Shown: piece after piece, positions 1-9,054 of the stretch
Layout of the letters: every line of letters begins with the position of its first letter
Position numbering within the stretch: position 1 is the stretch's first letter
Assembly: GCA_027592755.1 (NCBI GenBank)
Contig: JAQCLE010000002.1
Span: 1-64,000, forward strand
DNA from: Bacteroidota bacterium
GTDB lineage: Bacteria > Bacteroidota > Bacteroidia > Cytophagales > Cyclobacteriaceae
Direction: 5' to 3'
Length of the DNA: 64,000 bases
Made by a program: the position numbers and the translations under genes
Notes under the pieces: generated by a model
What the model saw: only the letters and a program-made list of their open reading frames with translations
Databases searched by the model: none
What the model was told of the DNA's origin: nothing

Positions 1-71
1 CTAAAATGGTTGACCACAAGCCATGTCCTTACAAAGTGATCTGTATTTATTAAGTGCCTACTTCAATCTTT

Positions 72-1310
72 TTATTTAGCAATAACTGTTGTAGCTATCT
101 CAATTTTATTATTTCCGATTTGCTGTATCTTTTCAACAGCTGCCCTTATTCCATCCTTATCGGTATGAATCGTGTATTCAAGGGTGAATTTTCTTGAGGT
201 ACCCGATTTTAAAGTGGGCACCCGACCATATTTTCGTTCCACACTTCTATTATGGGGGAAACCGGTACCAGGTTCAAGGCCAGTTACGTAACCATTCGTA
301 TCCATATTTTTCCATTGGCTGAAATAGGGTAACTGTTCCCTAGGATACATAAAACTAACCGCCCTATCGCCATTAGAATTTTGGAAGAGAAAATGTGTGT
401 TACCCCCTTCATCTGCCAGAGGAAAGATGCAATTAACACGTTCAGGAATGCCAAGGCTTGGCTCGCCATAAGAGCTCCAATTATTTACGTCAGCAGAGGC
501 GAAGTCATCAAAAGGCACTACTTTTTCAATTGTACCATAAAGTTGACTTCCCTGCTCTAACAGTGGAGCGCCAAAATTAGCATGATATATCACCATGAAT
601 TCCTGATCTTTTAATGACTTATTGGTGAGTACATCATCTATCCTAAAACTGTTAGACCCTGGAATGGTCGAAACTTCAGACCATAATTCTAGATTTGTTC
701 CGTTAAATGAAACCTCATTGAGCTTGCCTCTGATACGAATGGTGTGAGGAGGGTCCTCATCTATTATGACCTCGACCTCAGACGCTGGGATGTTACCGAT
801 CTTTCCATGTAGGGTAAGAAGTCTGCCTTCGTCAAGACCCGGATGCCCGGCAAATGCCATTCCGCAGCGGACCATCCATTCATTAAAACCCTCTAACCAA
901 CCTAGCCCGTTATTTGCTTCAAGATCTATATATTTAGGATGAATAATTTCTTTTACCGGAGAATCCCAACCAAGGAAAACATCTTCATATCGGACTGAGA
1001 GTATGCTCATCCCTCTTGTTGGTATTACTGAGATATTCATCTTGCCATTATTTACCTCTATAATCTTCACTCCATCCTGCTTGCCGCCCTTTAGCTCCGT
1101 CAGGTTTACCGACCAACGTGACTCACTACCCAAGTCGAAATCATCACGAGAAAGTGACCATTCAGAAATTGAAACATTATTTTCTGCACTGATCAATATA
1201 TTTGTATGTGAAGGAATCATTGTATTTGATTGAGTGATGTTTTGTTGATTGCATGATATAAGAATGACACCGTAAGTCATCAGATGAAGCGGGAGTGTTT
1301 TGTTTTTCAT
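72..1310 (-). CDS. DUF4432 aldose-epimerase-like lipoprotein
   Basis: A 412-residue exported protein whose N-terminus is a lipoprotein signal (hydrophobic stretch, then LISC with Cys about residue 20). The body looks like the DUF4432 branch of the galactose-mutarotase superfold: a beta-sandwich protein with a conserved RGM (residues about 99-101, then LGWDSP), a His-containing LHG/ITGLEPGTGFPHN region and a GLEPGT segment near residue 345. Family knowledge suggests carbohydrate binding or sugar epimerisation at the periplasmic face, but the substrate is not readable. It follows the AroE-like gene by 22 bp on the same strand, so the two are probably co-transcribed. Confident in family, not in reaction. 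Confidence 0.75.
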   Translation of the reverse strand: MKNKTLPLHLMTYGVILISCNQQNITQSNTMIPSHTNILISAENNVSISEWSLSRDDFDLGSESRWSVNLTELKGGKQDGVKIIEVNNGKMNISVIPTRGMSILSVRYEDVFLGWDSPVKEIIHPKYIDLEANNGLGWLEGFNEWMVRCGMAFAGHPGLDEGRLLTLHGKIGNIPASEVEVIIDEDPPHTIRIRGKLNEVSFNGTNLELWSEVSTIPGSNSFRIDDVLTNKSLKDQEFMVIYHANFGAPLLEQGSQLYGTIEKVVPFDDFASADVNNWSSYGEPSLGIPERVNCIFPLADEGGNTHFLFQNSNGDRAVSFMYPREQLPYFSQWKNMDTNGYVTGLEPGTGFPHNRSVERKYGRVPTLKSGTSRKFTLEYTIHTDKDGIRAAVEKIQQIGNNKIEIATTVIAK

Positions 1311-1332
1311 GTTTTTACGAGGCTTGTGGCGA

Positions 1333-2184
1333 TCATTTATAGATTTCTTCTATCTTTTTCCTCATCACAGCCCCATCTACTTCTACACCTGACCAATATT
1401 TAATGCCGACCTTCCCCTGGTTGACTAACATACCAACTCCATCCAACGTAGTGCATCCTTTTGAATCGGCTTCTTTTAAGAATGGGGTGTAGGGAGGATT
1501 AACAATGAGATCGCAAACGACCATTCCCTCTTTAAGAGTTTCAACATCAACTGGAACTCTAACCACATTCGGTGATAAACCAATACTGGTGCAGTTGATC
1601 ACGATATCCGTACCGTTAGGGACTTCATAATCCCCGAGCCAGGGAACCAATTCACAACTAACTTTGGTTTTTTTTCGTAATAAGTTCAGCAGCGCTTTCC
1701 CTCTATCTTGACTTCTATTGACAATTATCATGTGTGCCACACCTGATAATGCGAGTTCAACTGAGACTGCCCTGGCCGCTCCTCCTGCACCGAAAATGAC
1801 CACATTTTTTCCCGTCGACTCTGTTACTTCTTTGAGCGATTCAAGAAAACCTTTGCCGTCAGTATTTTCTCCTATATATTTTCCATCACGCTCGACCACA
1901 CAATTGACCGCTTCCATGAGAGTGGCAGATTCGCCAAGACCGTCAAGATATTGAATAATGGCAACCTTATGAGGAATTGTACAATTGAAGCCTTTATAAC
2001 CCATCGCTTTTAAGCCCTCGAAAGCGGCTTTTAAGTTTTCGGACCTAACCTCAGTTGTAACGTAGTCAAAATCCATTTTGTGATGAGCAAAAGCAGCCTC
2101 GACCATTACTTCCGTGGGATTGTCCCAAACAGGGTAGCCAAAGTTGCCGACCAATTCTTTTTTGAAAGTTATTTCTTTAGGCAT
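1333..2184 (-). CDS. Shikimate dehydrogenase-like protein (AroE paralogue)
   Basis: 283 residues, the normal AroE length. The catalytic Lys region (NCTIPHK), the NTDGKGF segment with the conserved Asp and the dinucleotide-binding loop GAGGAARAV followed by NRS are all present, so it should be an NADP-linked dehydrogenase of the AroE fold. The N-terminal shikimate-binding signature (normally with two Ser and HN, SxSPxxHN) reads DNPTEVMVEAAF instead, so both Ser are lost. That argues for a different polyol or quinate-like substrate, or a paralogue rather than the housekeeping aroE. It precedes a DUF4432 gene in what seems a two-gene operon, which suggests sugar-acid or cyclitol metabolism (inference). 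Confidence 0.75.
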   Translation of the reverse strand: MPKEITFKKELVGNFGYPVWDNPTEVMVEAAFAHHKMDFDYVTTEVRSENLKAAFEGLKAMGYKGFNCTIPHKVAIIQYLDGLGESATLMEAVNCVVERDGKYIGENTDGKGFLESLKEVTESTGKNVVIFGAGGAARAVSVELALSGVAHMIIVNRSQDRGKALLNLLRKKTKVSCELVPWLGDYEVPNGTDIVINCTSIGLSPNVVRVPVDVETLKEGMVVCDLIVNPPYTPFLKEADSKGCTTLDGVGMLVNQGKVGIKYWSGVEVDGAVMRKKIEEIYK

Positions 2185-2644
2185 TTCTATTAATTTAAAT
2201 GAGTTTGGTTACTGACAAGGTAATTTTTTGGACAAACATGAGCTGATTATTCACCTGCCTTTAAACCGTGTATTGTTGGTGGCTCGAATCAACTTCTTTT
2301 TAAATATAAGGAGGAAAAAATTCAAATATTCTAATTCGGAAACACTTTTGTGAATTGAATTTCAAAGAATTATGCACCAAGCCAAATTCTCTGAACCAGA
2401 CCATTATTCAAAATGCATCATCAATAGAATTGATGATGCATTATTGAAAGCTTTAGCTATATGGATCTGGAGAAATAAGCTATAAACAGCTGACAATGAG
2501 AAATATGGTATCAAGATGAATTCATGTAACATCATGATAAGTATTCGACACGTCATTGAAAACCCTTAATACTTTGAGTTGTTATTTTTGAAAAAAATTA
2601 TTATTTGTGTCAAATCTTATTTAAATTGGAACAAATGCTGGATT
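2185..2644. other. Intergenic stretch with no recognisable gene
   Basis: About 460 bases of AT-rich DNA between the divergent AroE-like gene and the GH32 remnant. All frames are broken by frequent stops and I recognise no RNA gene or strong terminator. It must contain the promoter for the minus-strand AroE-like/DUF4432 pair, and may hold that of the fructan locus, but I could not fix a box with confidence. Confidence 0.4.
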
Positions 2645-2822
2645 ATGAAAACTAAATTACTAAATTTTTTTTACTTTTATTTTTGACTTACCCATGCCTG
2701 CAAGCCCAACAAGCAGAACGAAAGTTCAAAGTCTCTAAAAATATTTAAACTTATCTGTTCAGGAGTCACAGGACAGGCAGGAAATGGCGATTGGTGCCAA
2801 AGGTAAGGATTCAAAAAATTAA
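2645..2822 (+). pseudogene. Decayed N-terminus of a GH32 protein
   Basis: Three short frames, read in succession, give a signal peptide (MKTKLLNFF, then LLLFLTYPCLQAQ), then AERKFKVSK, then KYLNLSVQESQDRQEMA. The last two align by eye with residues 22-44 of the GH32 protein that starts at 2887 (EKTFKVEKKYINIPIESNQ). The first shift falls in a run of T, the second in a run of A. The rest of the gene is absent, so this is a fragment of a former GH32 paralogue, left immediately upstream of the surviving one. Inference rests on a short match. Confidence 0.5.
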
Positions 2823-2823
2823 A

Positions 2824-2871
2824 TTATTAGTTTGAGATAAATAGAAGTTATTAGTTTGAGATAAATAGAAG
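2824..2871 (+). repeat. Perfect 24-bp tandem duplication upstream of GH32
   Basis: The 24-bp unit beginning TTATTAGTTTGAGATA and ending GAAG occurs twice head to tail (2824-2847 and 2848-2871), ending 15 bases before the ATG at 2887. It sits in the leader of the first intact GH32 gene and therefore may affect its promoter or ribosome-binding region. Confidence 0.9.
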
Positions 2872-2886
2872 AAGGAACTCAAAATC

Positions 2887-4545
2887 ATGAAAAAATCAGT
2901 TATTGCATTTTTAATGTTAACCAGTATTGCCGGGTTCAGTCAATCTATTGAGAAGACTTTCAAAGTAGAGAAAAAATATATCAACATACCTATAGAAAGT
3001 AATCAGGAGCGACAGCGGGTAAAGTTCAAGGTAGACGGAGAAGTTTACACGTTCAATGATATTCGAATTGCGGAAGATGAGGTCGATTACTGGACATTCG
3101 TAGATATTTCGAAATTTAAAGGGAAGAAGTTTGGTTTAGAATTCTCGAAATCTGTACCTGGAATAGAAAAGATCTACCAGTCGGACAAATTTGTTGGGGA
3201 AGAGTCCCTTTACAAGGAGAAACTGCGACCACAGGTTCATTTTACCACTCGAAGAGGTTGGAATAATGATCCCAATGGCATGGTGTATTACGAAGGAGAG
3301 TACCATCTGTATTATCAGCACAATCCATATGAAATCAACTGGGGTAACATGACATGGGGACATGCTGTTTCAAAAGATTTAGTGAACTGGGAAGAGTTAC
3401 CTTTAGCTATAGAACCAGACGATTTAGGGACCATATTTTCGGGCTCTGCAGTTATCGATTATAACAATACTTCCGGTTTCAAAAAGGGTGGAATAAATCC
3501 TTTGGTTGCGATTTATACTGCCGATATGTGGGACGAAAAGCAACAACAGTGTATTGCTTACAGTTTGGACAATGGAAGAACTTTTACCAAATATGAAGGT
3601 AACCCTGTAATCCCAGCTCAACGAAGATTTGGTTCAGGACATGAAAGAGACCCAAAGATGTTTTGGTATGAGCCTGGCAAACACTGGGTTTTGGCTATGC
3701 ATGATGCATTGAACATAAGTATATATAATTCAAAGAATTTAAAGGAATGGGAGTATCAAAGCGCCGTTGATGTAGGGTTTTGGGAATGTCCTGAATTGTT
3801 TGAACTGCCTGTAGACGGCGACGAGAACAATAAAAAATGGGTGATGTATGGTGTTACTGGAATCTATCTTATAGGAGATTTTGACGGTAAGAAATTTACC
3901 CCGGAAACAGAAATACTCAGGTATAATGTAGGAGGGGGAATGACCGCGGCACAAACTTACAATGACGAACCCACTGGAAGAAGGCTGCAAATAGGCTGGG
4001 GGCACGCCACATTTCCTGGTATGCCATTTAAGCAGACCATGACTGTGGTTCAGGAATACAGCCTGAAAACTACTAGAAACGGAGTACGCCTCTTTATTAA
4101 ACCGATTAAAGAAATAGAGAAATTATACACAAAATCTCACAAGTTTGAAAATGAATACATTGGTTATGGAATCAATGAAAAACTAGCCGAAATAAAATCG
4201 CCTTTACTGCATATTAAAGTAAAATTTGAGATAGACAACGGTAGAGTGTTTGGAATTGATATTAATGGGTATAAAATTGATTACAAGGTCAATACCAATA
4301 CGTTGAACGATATATTCTTGCCTCTTCAAAACCGCCAACTCGAATTAGAAGTGATTGTTGATAAAACCTTAATGGAGGTATATGCTAACGGCGGCCTTAT
4401 CTATTGGTTTGCAAATTACAATGAAGGGGACGCGGACAATTTTAGTCTTTCATTGACTCAGGCTGAAAATGGATTGAACCAGGATCCGAAAACCCTGGTC
4501 AGGAGCCTTGAAGTACACGAATTGAAGTCTATTTGGAATAATTAA
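2887..4545 (+). CDS. GH32 beta-fructosidase (levanase/inulinase type), secreted
   Basis: 552 residues with a Sec signal peptide (cleavage after GFSQ, about residue 19) and no lipobox, so probably periplasmic or secreted. After an N-terminal beta-rich extension (20-110), the five-bladed propeller has all three GH32 signatures: WNNDPNG with nucleophile Asp128, RDP at 254-256 and ECP with acid/base Glu300. A C-terminal beta-sandwich follows (about 400-552), ending in the EVYANGG segment. It should release fructose from fructans or sucrose-like oligosaccharides; endo versus exo action cannot be read. First intact gene of the fructan cluster; the next GH32 starts 30 bp downstream. Confidence 0.9.
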   Translation: MKKSVIAFLMLTSIAGFSQSIEKTFKVEKKYINIPIESNQERQRVKFKVDGEVYTFNDIRIAEDEVDYWTFVDISKFKGKKFGLEFSKSVPGIEKIYQSDKFVGEESLYKEKLRPQVHFTTRRGWNNDPNGMVYYEGEYHLYYQHNPYEINWGNMTWGHAVSKDLVNWEELPLAIEPDDLGTIFSGSAVIDYNNTSGFKKGGINPLVAIYTADMWDEKQQQCIAYSLDNGRTFTKYEGNPVIPAQRRFGSGHERDPKMFWYEPGKHWVLAMHDALNISIYNSKNLKEWEYQSAVDVGFWECPELFELPVDGDENNKKWVMYGVTGIYLIGDFDGKKFTPETEILRYNVGGGMTAAQTYNDEPTGRRLQIGWGHATFPGMPFKQTMTVVQEYSLKTTRNGVRLFIKPIKEIEKLYTKSHKFENEYIGYGINEKLAEIKSPLLHIKVKFEIDNGRVFGIDINGYKIDYKVNTNTLNDIFLPLQNRQLELEVIVDKTLMEVYANGGLIYWFANYNEGDADNFSLSLTQAENGLNQDPKTLVRSLEVHELKSIWNN

Positions 4546-4575
4546 GATCCTATCACCAACCTAACTTTTTAAAAC

Positions 4576-6258
4576 ATGAAGGCAGAGAGTACGGTGTTTG
4601 TTTTGAGTATCATTTTGATATCATGTATCTCTGGTAACAATTCCGTCGATAAGGGACAGGAGGCAGTTTCTGAAACTTCAGAAACTGTAGACTACACTTC
4701 AAAGGTTCCCCAATTCACCTACCCTAATACCCTGGAGGAGCAATTAGAAGCACTCAAGACTAATCCGTTAGTACTACGTTATAAGGAGTCACGTGAAAAG
4801 CTGTCTGCCGACCCGCATTTGCCTCTTTATCACTTTGTAAGCCCTGAAAATCGCATGAACGATCCAAATGGTCTTTGCTATTGGCAAGGCAGATGGCATC
4901 TTTTTTATCAGGCCTATCCACCGGAAGATCCCCGGCAGCATTGGGGTCACGCGGTAAGTGAAGACCTGATACACTGGCGGGATTTGCCTTTGGCACTTTA
5001 TCCCAATCCTGAATATCAGTGTTATTCCGGTTCGGCGCTGGTAGAAGATGATCGAGTAATCGCAATGTACCATGGTACTAGGGTTGGTAATATGGTAGCT
5101 ACGTCGAGTGATCCGTTATTGCTGAATTGGGAGAAAGTAGCTAATAAGGCAGTTGTGCCAATGACAGCGAACAGCGCAGATTTGCCATATTACGTTTATG
5201 ATCCTAATATCTGGAGGAAAGACGGCAAATATTATTCGATGTCAGGTGGGATTACCAATGACGGTCCCGGAGGAAAGCAAGTGGTTTCAAACTACCTTTT
5301 CCGTTCGGAAGATTTGGAGAATTGGGAGTATGTCCATGAGTTCATCGAAGGTGACCATTTCACGGGAACCGGAGATGACGGAGCCTGTCCGTATTTCTGG
5401 CCTATCGGCGACCGTCATATATTGCCATTTTACAGCCACATTAGCGGCGGACAATACTATATAGGTGATTATGACAAGCAGAGGGATAAATTTGTAGTCA
5501 CCAACCATGGGAAATTCAATTTCGGTGCCTCCCGGCCCGGCGGAGTACATGCACCTTCTGCAACTCCTGACCGAGAAGGAGGGGTAATCATCGTCTTTAA
5601 CATGAACGATGCCAAGCCGACCGAGGGATGGAATCAGATTATGAGCCTACCCCGCCGATTAACACTGGTTGGTGGTGATACATTGGCCCAGGCGCCAGCT
5701 GGAGATCTCGAGTCGTTGCGATATAACAAGCAATCGGTGGAGCGGATGGATCTGCCAGCAAATAAGGAAATCGTTTTAAATAATATCAGCGGAAATGCGA
5801 TGGAGATACTTGCAGAGATAGACCCCAAAGATGCTCCCATGGTTGAACTGAATGTACTTCGTTCGCCTAACAAGGAGGAATTTACCCGTATTGCTTTTTT
5901 TAAGAATCGTGGATTATATCAGGGGAGAAACTACAATCGACCAAGACCCGAAAGCTGGAAGCCGCGATATAATAGTAAGCTTACTATTGAATCATCTTAT
6001 TCGTCAATTCTGCCAGATGTTATTTCCCGGGCCCCGGAGACAGGATCATTCTTCCTTGAGGAGGGAGAAACCCTCAAACTACGCATCTTTATTGATAAAA
6101 GTGTGGTTGAAGTATTTGCTAACGGAAAACTGTGTGTAGCAATGCGGGTCTATCCCGGACTGGAAGAAAGTATAGGAGTATCAATGCGTTCTCAGGGTCG
6201 CGAAAGTGAGCTTATTTCCCTTGATGCCTATCAGATGAAAAGCATTTATGAATTATGA
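4576..6258 (+). CDS. Divergent GH32-like lipoprotein
   Basis: 560 residues; lipobox LISC with Cys17. The GH32 nucleophile motif MNDPNG (Asp96) and the WGHAVSEDLIHW strand are present, and a C-terminal beta-sandwich ends with KLRIFIDKSVVEVFANG, a GH32 hallmark. Two other catalytic signatures are altered: RDP reads YDP (208-210), and the canonical ECP reads ACP (270-272), with two Asp just upstream (GDDGACP). It therefore belongs to an atypical GH32 group, probably with a shifted acid/base residue or different substrate. It is a tandem paralogue of the next gene (shared DYTSKVP and the ENRxNDPNG region), and probably in the same operon. Confidence 0.8.
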   Translation: MKAESTVFVLSIILISCISGNNSVDKGQEAVSETSETVDYTSKVPQFTYPNTLEEQLEALKTNPLVLRYKESREKLSADPHLPLYHFVSPENRMNDPNGLCYWQGRWHLFYQAYPPEDPRQHWGHAVSEDLIHWRDLPLALYPNPEYQCYSGSALVEDDRVIAMYHGTRVGNMVATSSDPLLLNWEKVANKAVVPMTANSADLPYYVYDPNIWRKDGKYYSMSGGITNDGPGGKQVVSNYLFRSEDLENWEYVHEFIEGDHFTGTGDDGACPYFWPIGDRHILPFYSHISGGQYYIGDYDKQRDKFVVTNHGKFNFGASRPGGVHAPSATPDREGGVIIVFNMNDAKPTEGWNQIMSLPRRLTLVGGDTLAQAPAGDLESLRYNKQSVERMDLPANKEIVLNNISGNAMEILAEIDPKDAPMVELNVLRSPNKEEFTRIAFFKNRGLYQGRNYNRPRPESWKPRYNSKLTIESSYSSILPDVISRAPETGSFFLEEGETLKLRIFIDKSVVEVFANGKLCVAMRVYPGLEESIGVSMRSQGRESELISLDAYQMKSIYEL

Positions 6259-6357
6259 TCACTTGATCACTTTAGGTGTGGCGGCTCCTGAAATCTAAGA
6301 TTATCATTCATTGAATTATCAAGACCTGTAACATAAAATAGACATTAATTAAATGAT

Positions 6358-8074
6358 ATGAAACTAACGAATTTGATTGTCATAATTATCACTGTGTTCA
6401 TGGCTTGCTCAAAACCTCAAGAAGCAACACAAGTCACCGATAGCAGTCAGGAAGTCACGGAGGACTACACTTCAAAGGTTCCGAAATTTACTTTTGCCAC
6501 GACTCTGGAAGAGCAGGAAGAGCAGTTAAAAACCAACCCCCTAATACTGAGATTCAAGGAGTCAAGGAAGAAGTTGGCCGAGGATCCGCATGTGCCGTTA
6601 TATCATTTCGTAAGCCCCGAAAACAGATTGAACGATCCTAATGGGCTTTCTTTCTGGCAGGACCGTTGGCACATGTTTTACCAGGGATACCCTCCCGAAG
6701 ACCCACGCCAACATTGGGGCCATGCCGTGAGTGACGATATGATCCACTGGAAGGACCTTCCATATGCGATTTATCCCAACCCGGAACAGGCCTGTTTTTC
6801 AGGCTCAGCTTTGGTTGAAGACGACCGTGTGATTGCCATGTACCATGGAACCCGGGTGGGTAATATGGTAGCGGTATCGAGCGATCCTCTTTTGCTCAAT
6901 TGGGAAAAGGTGACCGGTCAAGCTGTTACCCATGTCAGAACCAAACGACCCCTACAGTGTGTTTGATCCGTGCATCTGGAAAAAAGATGATATGTATTAC
7001 TCACTTTCGGTTGGTAGAAAGAGTGTAGGGCCGGACAACAAGCCGGTGCGGGCCAACTACCTGTTCCGGTCGAAGGACCTGGCAAACTGGGAGTTTATGC
7101 ATCCCTTTGTTGAAGAAGACCGTTTTACCCGTGTTGGTGATGACGGGGCCTGTCCTTACTTCTGGCCTATTAGGGACCGGTACATTATGCCATTTTTCAG
7201 CCACACCAGTGGTGGCCAGTATTTGTTGGGAGATTATGACAAGAGCCGTGACAAGTTTGTTGTTACCAACCATGGTAAGTTCAATTTTGGCGCCGTTGGC
7301 CCCGGAGGGGTACATGCTCCTTCTGCCGTACCGGATGGAAATGGAGGCTTGATTATTATTTTTAACATGAACCCTGGAAAACCGACCGTAGGTTGGAATC
7401 AAATTATGAGTTTACCCAGACGACTTACGATGATCGAAGAAAACGAAATTGGTATGGAACCCTACGGCGATATTGAATCCCTTCGCTATGGCTATCAGCA
7501 AGTCGATGCAATGACCCTCCCTGCAAACGAAGAAATTGTTTTCAAAAATATAAAAGGAAACGCGCTGGAGATCATTGCAGAAATTGATCCTAAGGATGCC
7601 CAAATGATCGAAATGAATGTTTTGCGCTCCCCCAAAAAGGAGGAGTACACCCGTATCGTTTTCCAGAAAGATCGTGGAAAAAGAAAAATTCGTCCATACG
7701 GTACGGATGTTCCGCGGCAACCTGATAGTGTGTTGTCCAAGGCACGGAATGTTTATGAGAGTTTGATTACCATCGAGTCATCTTATTCCTCAGTGCTCCC
7801 GGATGTCCGTTCCAGGGCTCCCGAAACCGGTCCAATCGTTCTTGAACAGGACGAAACTCTCAAACTTCGAATTTTCATTGATAAAAGTGTGGTAGAGGTT
7901 TTTGCCAATGGTCGGCAATGTGTTGCTCAGCGGGTTTATCCAGGTTTGGAAGAAAGTGTCGGAGTTTCGCTTCGCTCCCAGAGAAGTGAAAGCCAACCAC
8001 TGTCTTTGGAGGCATGGCAAATGAAGAGCATTTATGAACAGAATGAAGGTTTTGTTGCGAATCTTTTAGAGTGA
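6358..8074 (+). pseudogene. Divergent GH32-like lipoprotein, frameshifted
   Basis: Paralogue of the preceding gene split into two overlapping frames: 6358-6966 carries the lipoprotein signal (FMAC, Cys about 17) and NDPNG nucleophile region, while 6932-8074 carries FDP in place of RDP, GDDGACP in place of ECP, and the C-terminal sandwich with KLRIFIDKSVVEVFANG. Alignment with the neighbour places the shift at about 6929-6932 (GTTACCCATGTCA), where the neighbour reads AVVPM and this gene would read AVTPM if two bases were restored. Both halves are otherwise intact, so the break is recent or a sequence error. The second half has its own ATG at 6932 but no signal peptide. Confidence 0.85.
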
Positions 8075-9039
8075 ATATTGATGTGAAAGATGTAACAAGA
8101 CCAAGTGCCAAAGATTTAGCTAAATTTCATGGTCCGCTTACAGACCTGTTTCCGAAGCCATCTAATTCGGATGAATGGAAAGAGTATGCATTGTCTGAAT
8201 CTCAGATCAAATTTTATAAGGAAAATGGATTTTTGACGGGCATTAAAATTCTAACAGAATCCCAGGTTGTGGCCTTTCAGGAGGAATTAACAAATCTGTT
8301 AGATCCTACGCCGGAACAAAAAAAGCTTTTCTATCACTACAAGAGCAATGAATCCGAGGATCCCCACAAAATATTATTCCATGCTTTGGGAGCATGGCGT
8401 GTTTCTCCTCTTTTTCATGATGTCCTTTGGTCACCCGCATTCCGAATGGCAGCATACCAGCTATTGGGATTGTCTTATAGGCAATTCCATGACCAGTTGT
8501 TTTGTAAACCTGCCAGGCATGGTGGAGCGGTGGCCTGGCATCAAGACTTTTCCTATTGGACCTGGACCAAACCGAATACGCATTTGTCCTGTTGGATTAG
8601 CCTCGATGATGTCACTACAGAAAATGGATGTGTTTACTTCATTCCGGGGAGTCATAAGTGGGGATTGTTGCCTATTACTGGTCTGACCGGCGACATGGAG
8701 GCCGTCAATGAGGTATTGGATGAGAAGAAAAAGGACGCGATGAGGCTTAAATTTCCCAATGAACTAAAAAGAGGGTATGCCAGCTTCCATAGTTCTGTGA
8801 CAATGCATGGTTCGTACGCGAACTTTTCTGAGCAACAGCGGAGAGCCATGGTTATAAACGTCATGGGCGCTGACACTTTATCCAACATAAATTCAGTGGA
8901 TAGAGAAGAGGACCTAAAAGATTTCCCAACTTTTCCACAGGATAGCCCCATGACCGGGACTTATTATCCGATCTTATTTGATGAAGATCAGGAATTAGGA
9001 AGGTTGAAAACTGATATTCTGACTATCAAAGATTTCTAA
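8071..9039 (+). CDS. Phytanoyl-CoA dioxygenase (PhyH) family oxygenase
   Basis: 322 residues, cytoplasmic by lack of a signal. The Fe(II)/2-oxoglutarate facial triad is visible: His157 and Asp159 in AVAWHQDFSYW, and the distal His246 in TMHGSYANFSEQQRRA, with an Arg at 257-258 for 2-oxoglutarate. The substrate is not deducible. The GTG start overlaps the TGA of the GH32-like gene by four bases (GTGA), implying translational coupling, and the next GH32-like gene begins 15 bp after its stop. Its place inside a run of fructan-degrading genes is unusual and suggests it hydroxylates a sugar-linked substituent or product (inference). Confidence 0.8.
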   Translation: MNIDVKDVTRPSAKDLAKFHGPLTDLFPKPSNSDEWKEYALSESQIKFYKENGFLTGIKILTESQVVAFQEELTNLLDPTPEQKKLFYHYKSNESEDPHKILFHALGAWRVSPLFHDVLWSPAFRMAAYQLLGLSYRQFHDQLFCKPARHGGAVAWHQDFSYWTWTKPNTHLSCWISLDDVTTENGCVYFIPGSHKWGLLPITGLTGDMEAVNEVLDEKKKDAMRLKFPNELKRGYASFHSSVTMHGSYANFSEQQRRAMVINVMGADTLSNINSVDREEDLKDFPTFPQDSPMTGTYYPILFDEDQELGRLKTDILTIKDF

Positions 9040-9054
9040 TCTAAACTTCGAATT

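Noticed and set aside
6929-6966. Programmed frameshift in the GH32-like gene
   Set aside because: No slippery heptamer or downstream structure that I can see, and the protein family shows no need for two products; a plain indel is simpler.
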